Shown: in pieces, positions 6,557 through 7,288 of the stretch | Numbering within the stretch: the first letter of the stretch is position 1 | Layout of the letters: each line of letters begins with the position of its first letter | DNA from: Leptolyngbyaceae cyanobacterium CSSed165cm_216 | GTDB taxonomy: Bacteria > Cyanobacteriota > Cyanobacteriia > Phormidesmidales > Phormidesmidaceae | Assembly (NCBI GenBank): GCA_007135385.1 | Contig: SLIY01000178.1 | Span: 1-7,288 of the forward strand | Length of the DNA: 7,288 nt | Direction: 5' to 3' | Position numbers and translations under genes: made by a program | Notes under the pieces: model-generated | Told to the model about the DNA's origin: nothing | What the model saw: the letters and a program-made list of their open reading frames with translations, nothing else | Databases searched by the model: none

Positions 6557-6582
6557 TTGTCAAAATTCACCCTCATCGTTAA
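6520..6582 (+). pseudogene. Possible C-terminal scrap of a GNAT acetyltransferase gene
   Basis: Between an in-frame TAG (6514-6516) and a TAA (6580-6582) the frame reads SALQLWIGKLGYKVVKIHPHR. The pattern ALxLW..KLGYKVV resembles motif B of GNAT proteins, and the neighbouring GNAT gene has ALYQKLGYQPEAI at its own C-terminus. It overlaps the upstream extension of that gene in another frame. Only about 20 residues are visible, so chance resemblance is a real possibility. Confidence 0.25.
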
Positions 6583-6604
6583 CCGCTCAGATACCGTCAC
6601 GCCT

Positions 6605-7075
6605 ATGGTCTCGTCTTTTTCAGTTGTTGGTTACCGCCTACGCCAGGGCTCGCCTCTCGATCGGGCAACGCTCGTAACTTTCATGGAGCGCCACTACGCC
6701 GAGCTAGACGCGGAACAGCCCCTCGGTCACATGGCCGCCACGGTGGACCACTACCTGAGTCGGGATACGCCCCTGTGGTGGGTTGAAGCTGATGCTCCAG
6801 TACAATCTAATCCGGTGGGCAGTCTCTGGCTGGGGCAGGCTACGGACCAGCGCACAGGAGTAAAACACCCCTATGTGTTGCTGCTCTATGTCGCCCCCCC
6901 GCATCGGCGGCGGGGGGTGGCGACGGCCCTGATGCAGATGGCCCACCAGTGGGCTAAGGAGCAGGGCTATGGCCAGGTGAGTTTGCAGGTGTTTAGTCAT
7001 AACCGGGCCGCCCAGGCACTGTACCAAAAATTGGGCTACCAGCCGGAGGCGATTTTGATGAAACGACAGCTATAG
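6605..7075 (+). CDS. GNAT family N-acetyltransferase
   Basis: The product is a 156-residue single-domain acetyl-CoA-dependent acetyltransferase of unknown substrate. Motif A is clear: beta strand YVLLLYVAPPH (90-100), then the pyrophosphate-binding loop RRRGVA (101-106) and helix TALMQMAHQWAKEQG. Motif B follows as VSLQVFSHNRAAQALYQKLGY (125-145), with Tyr140 in the usual place of the general acid. The N-terminal half (GYRLRQGSPLDRATLVTFM, later LSRDTPLWWVE) resembles a group I associate with cyanobacteria. I chose ATG at 6605 because the GYRLRQG opening lies close behind it. A TTG at 6557 would add 16 residues and does have AGG 8 bases upstream, so it remains possible. It is read divergently from the xdh cluster and shows no functional link to it. 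Confidence 0.9.
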   Translation: MVSSFSVVGYRLRQGSPLDRATLVTFMERHYAELDAEQPLGHMAATVDHYLSRDTPLWWVEADAPVQSNPVGSLWLGQATDQRTGVKHPYVLLLYVAPPHRRRGVATALMQMAHQWAKEQGYGQVSLQVFSHNRAAQALYQKLGYQPEAILMKRQL

Positions 7076-7200
7076 GTGAATGGCCTAGCCAACCCCACAT
7101 CTGCATGATGTCCTTGACTTTCTTTAGCGTCCCTTCACTCACCTCTCCAGCTTCGAGATAAGTACCTGGACACAATGACTGACTGATCCTTGATCCGGCC

Positions 7201-7249
7201 TTCGACTTTGCTCAGACCGCGTCGCTGGTTGAGCGGCGTCGAAACCAGC
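7201..7249. repeat. Large imperfect palindrome, probable dispersed repeat
   Basis: The arm TTCGACTTTGCTCA (7201-7214) pairs with TGAGCGGCGTCGAA (7230-7243) through 11 Watson-Crick pairs, 2 G-T pairs and one mismatch. An alternative nested stem is GCTGGTT (7224-7230) with AACCAGC (7243-7249). The TTCGAC..GCTCA / TGAGC..GTCGAA type is, to my memory, a frequent intergenic repeat in cyanobacteria and some other bacteria. It lies about 125 bp after the GNAT gene and is followed by a T-rich stretch (7261-7270), so it may also help end transcription. Between 7076 and 7200 I see no supported gene. Confidence 0.6.
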
Positions 7250-7288
7250 AACGTTGAGCCCTTTATTTTTGTCCACCTACTTACGTGG

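Noticed and set aside
6993..7220. Minus-strand frame reading TYLEAGEVSEGTLKKVKDIM
   Set aside because: The peptide looks protein-like for about 40 residues, but the frame runs on antisense into the GNAT gene, has only a TTG start, and matches no family I recognise; not enough to call a gene or relic.
1..7288. tRNA, rRNA or riboswitch
   Set aside because: No cloverleaf with a GGTTC-like T arm, no rRNA-conserved stretch and no recognised riboswitch core were seen in the intergenic regions.

Overview
The window reads as a piece of a cyanobacterial chromosome. The palindrome GCGATCGC (HIP1, the hallmark over-represented octamer of many cyanobacteria) occurs seven times, at 57, 114, 1165, 1470, 3413, 4265 and 4490, where chance would give well under one. 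The GNAT protein and the nuclease-like protein also resemble cyanobacterial families known to me. The genus cannot be fixed from the sequence; a moderately GC-rich filamentous or Leptolyngbya-like genome is a reasonable guess.

The core, about 1121-6307, is a minus-strand xanthine dehydrogenase cluster read from right to left: xdhA (2Fe-2S/FAD subunit, 6226 or 6307 down to 4778), xdhB (molybdopterin subunit, 4668-2338) and xdhC (Moco sulfuration/insertion factor, 2110-1121). Together they encode a two-subunit NAD-type xanthine dehydrogenase plus its dedicated maturation protein, oxidising hypoxanthine to xanthine to urate so that purine nitrogen can be salvaged. All eight iron-sulfur cysteines and the catalytic Glu/Arg/Glu set are present, so the enzyme looks functional.

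The gaps inside this cluster are not empty. Between xdhA and xdhB lies a 34-bp tandem duplication, each copy with a hairpin and a G-quadruplex motif on the template strand. Between xdhB and xdhC lies the N-terminally truncated remnant of a RelE/ParE-family toxin gene. After xdhC comes an array of five 11-bp direct repeats, then a minus-strand gene for a lone PD-(D/E)XK nuclease-fold protein (963-355). That gene meets, tail to tail and only 4 bp apart, the 3' end of an unrecognised plus-strand gene running off the left edge.

To the right of xdhA, a divergent intergenic region holds a weak candidate xdhA promoter and a possible scrap of an older acetyltransferase gene. It leads into a plus-strand GNAT N-acetyltransferase gene (6605-7075). 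The last ~210 bases have no supported gene and end with a large imperfect palindrome of the dispersed-repeat type. No tRNA, rRNA, CRISPR array or intact insertion sequence was seen. I found no convincing new multi-gene system; the unusual material is repeats and gene relics inserted around an otherwise conventional xdh operon.
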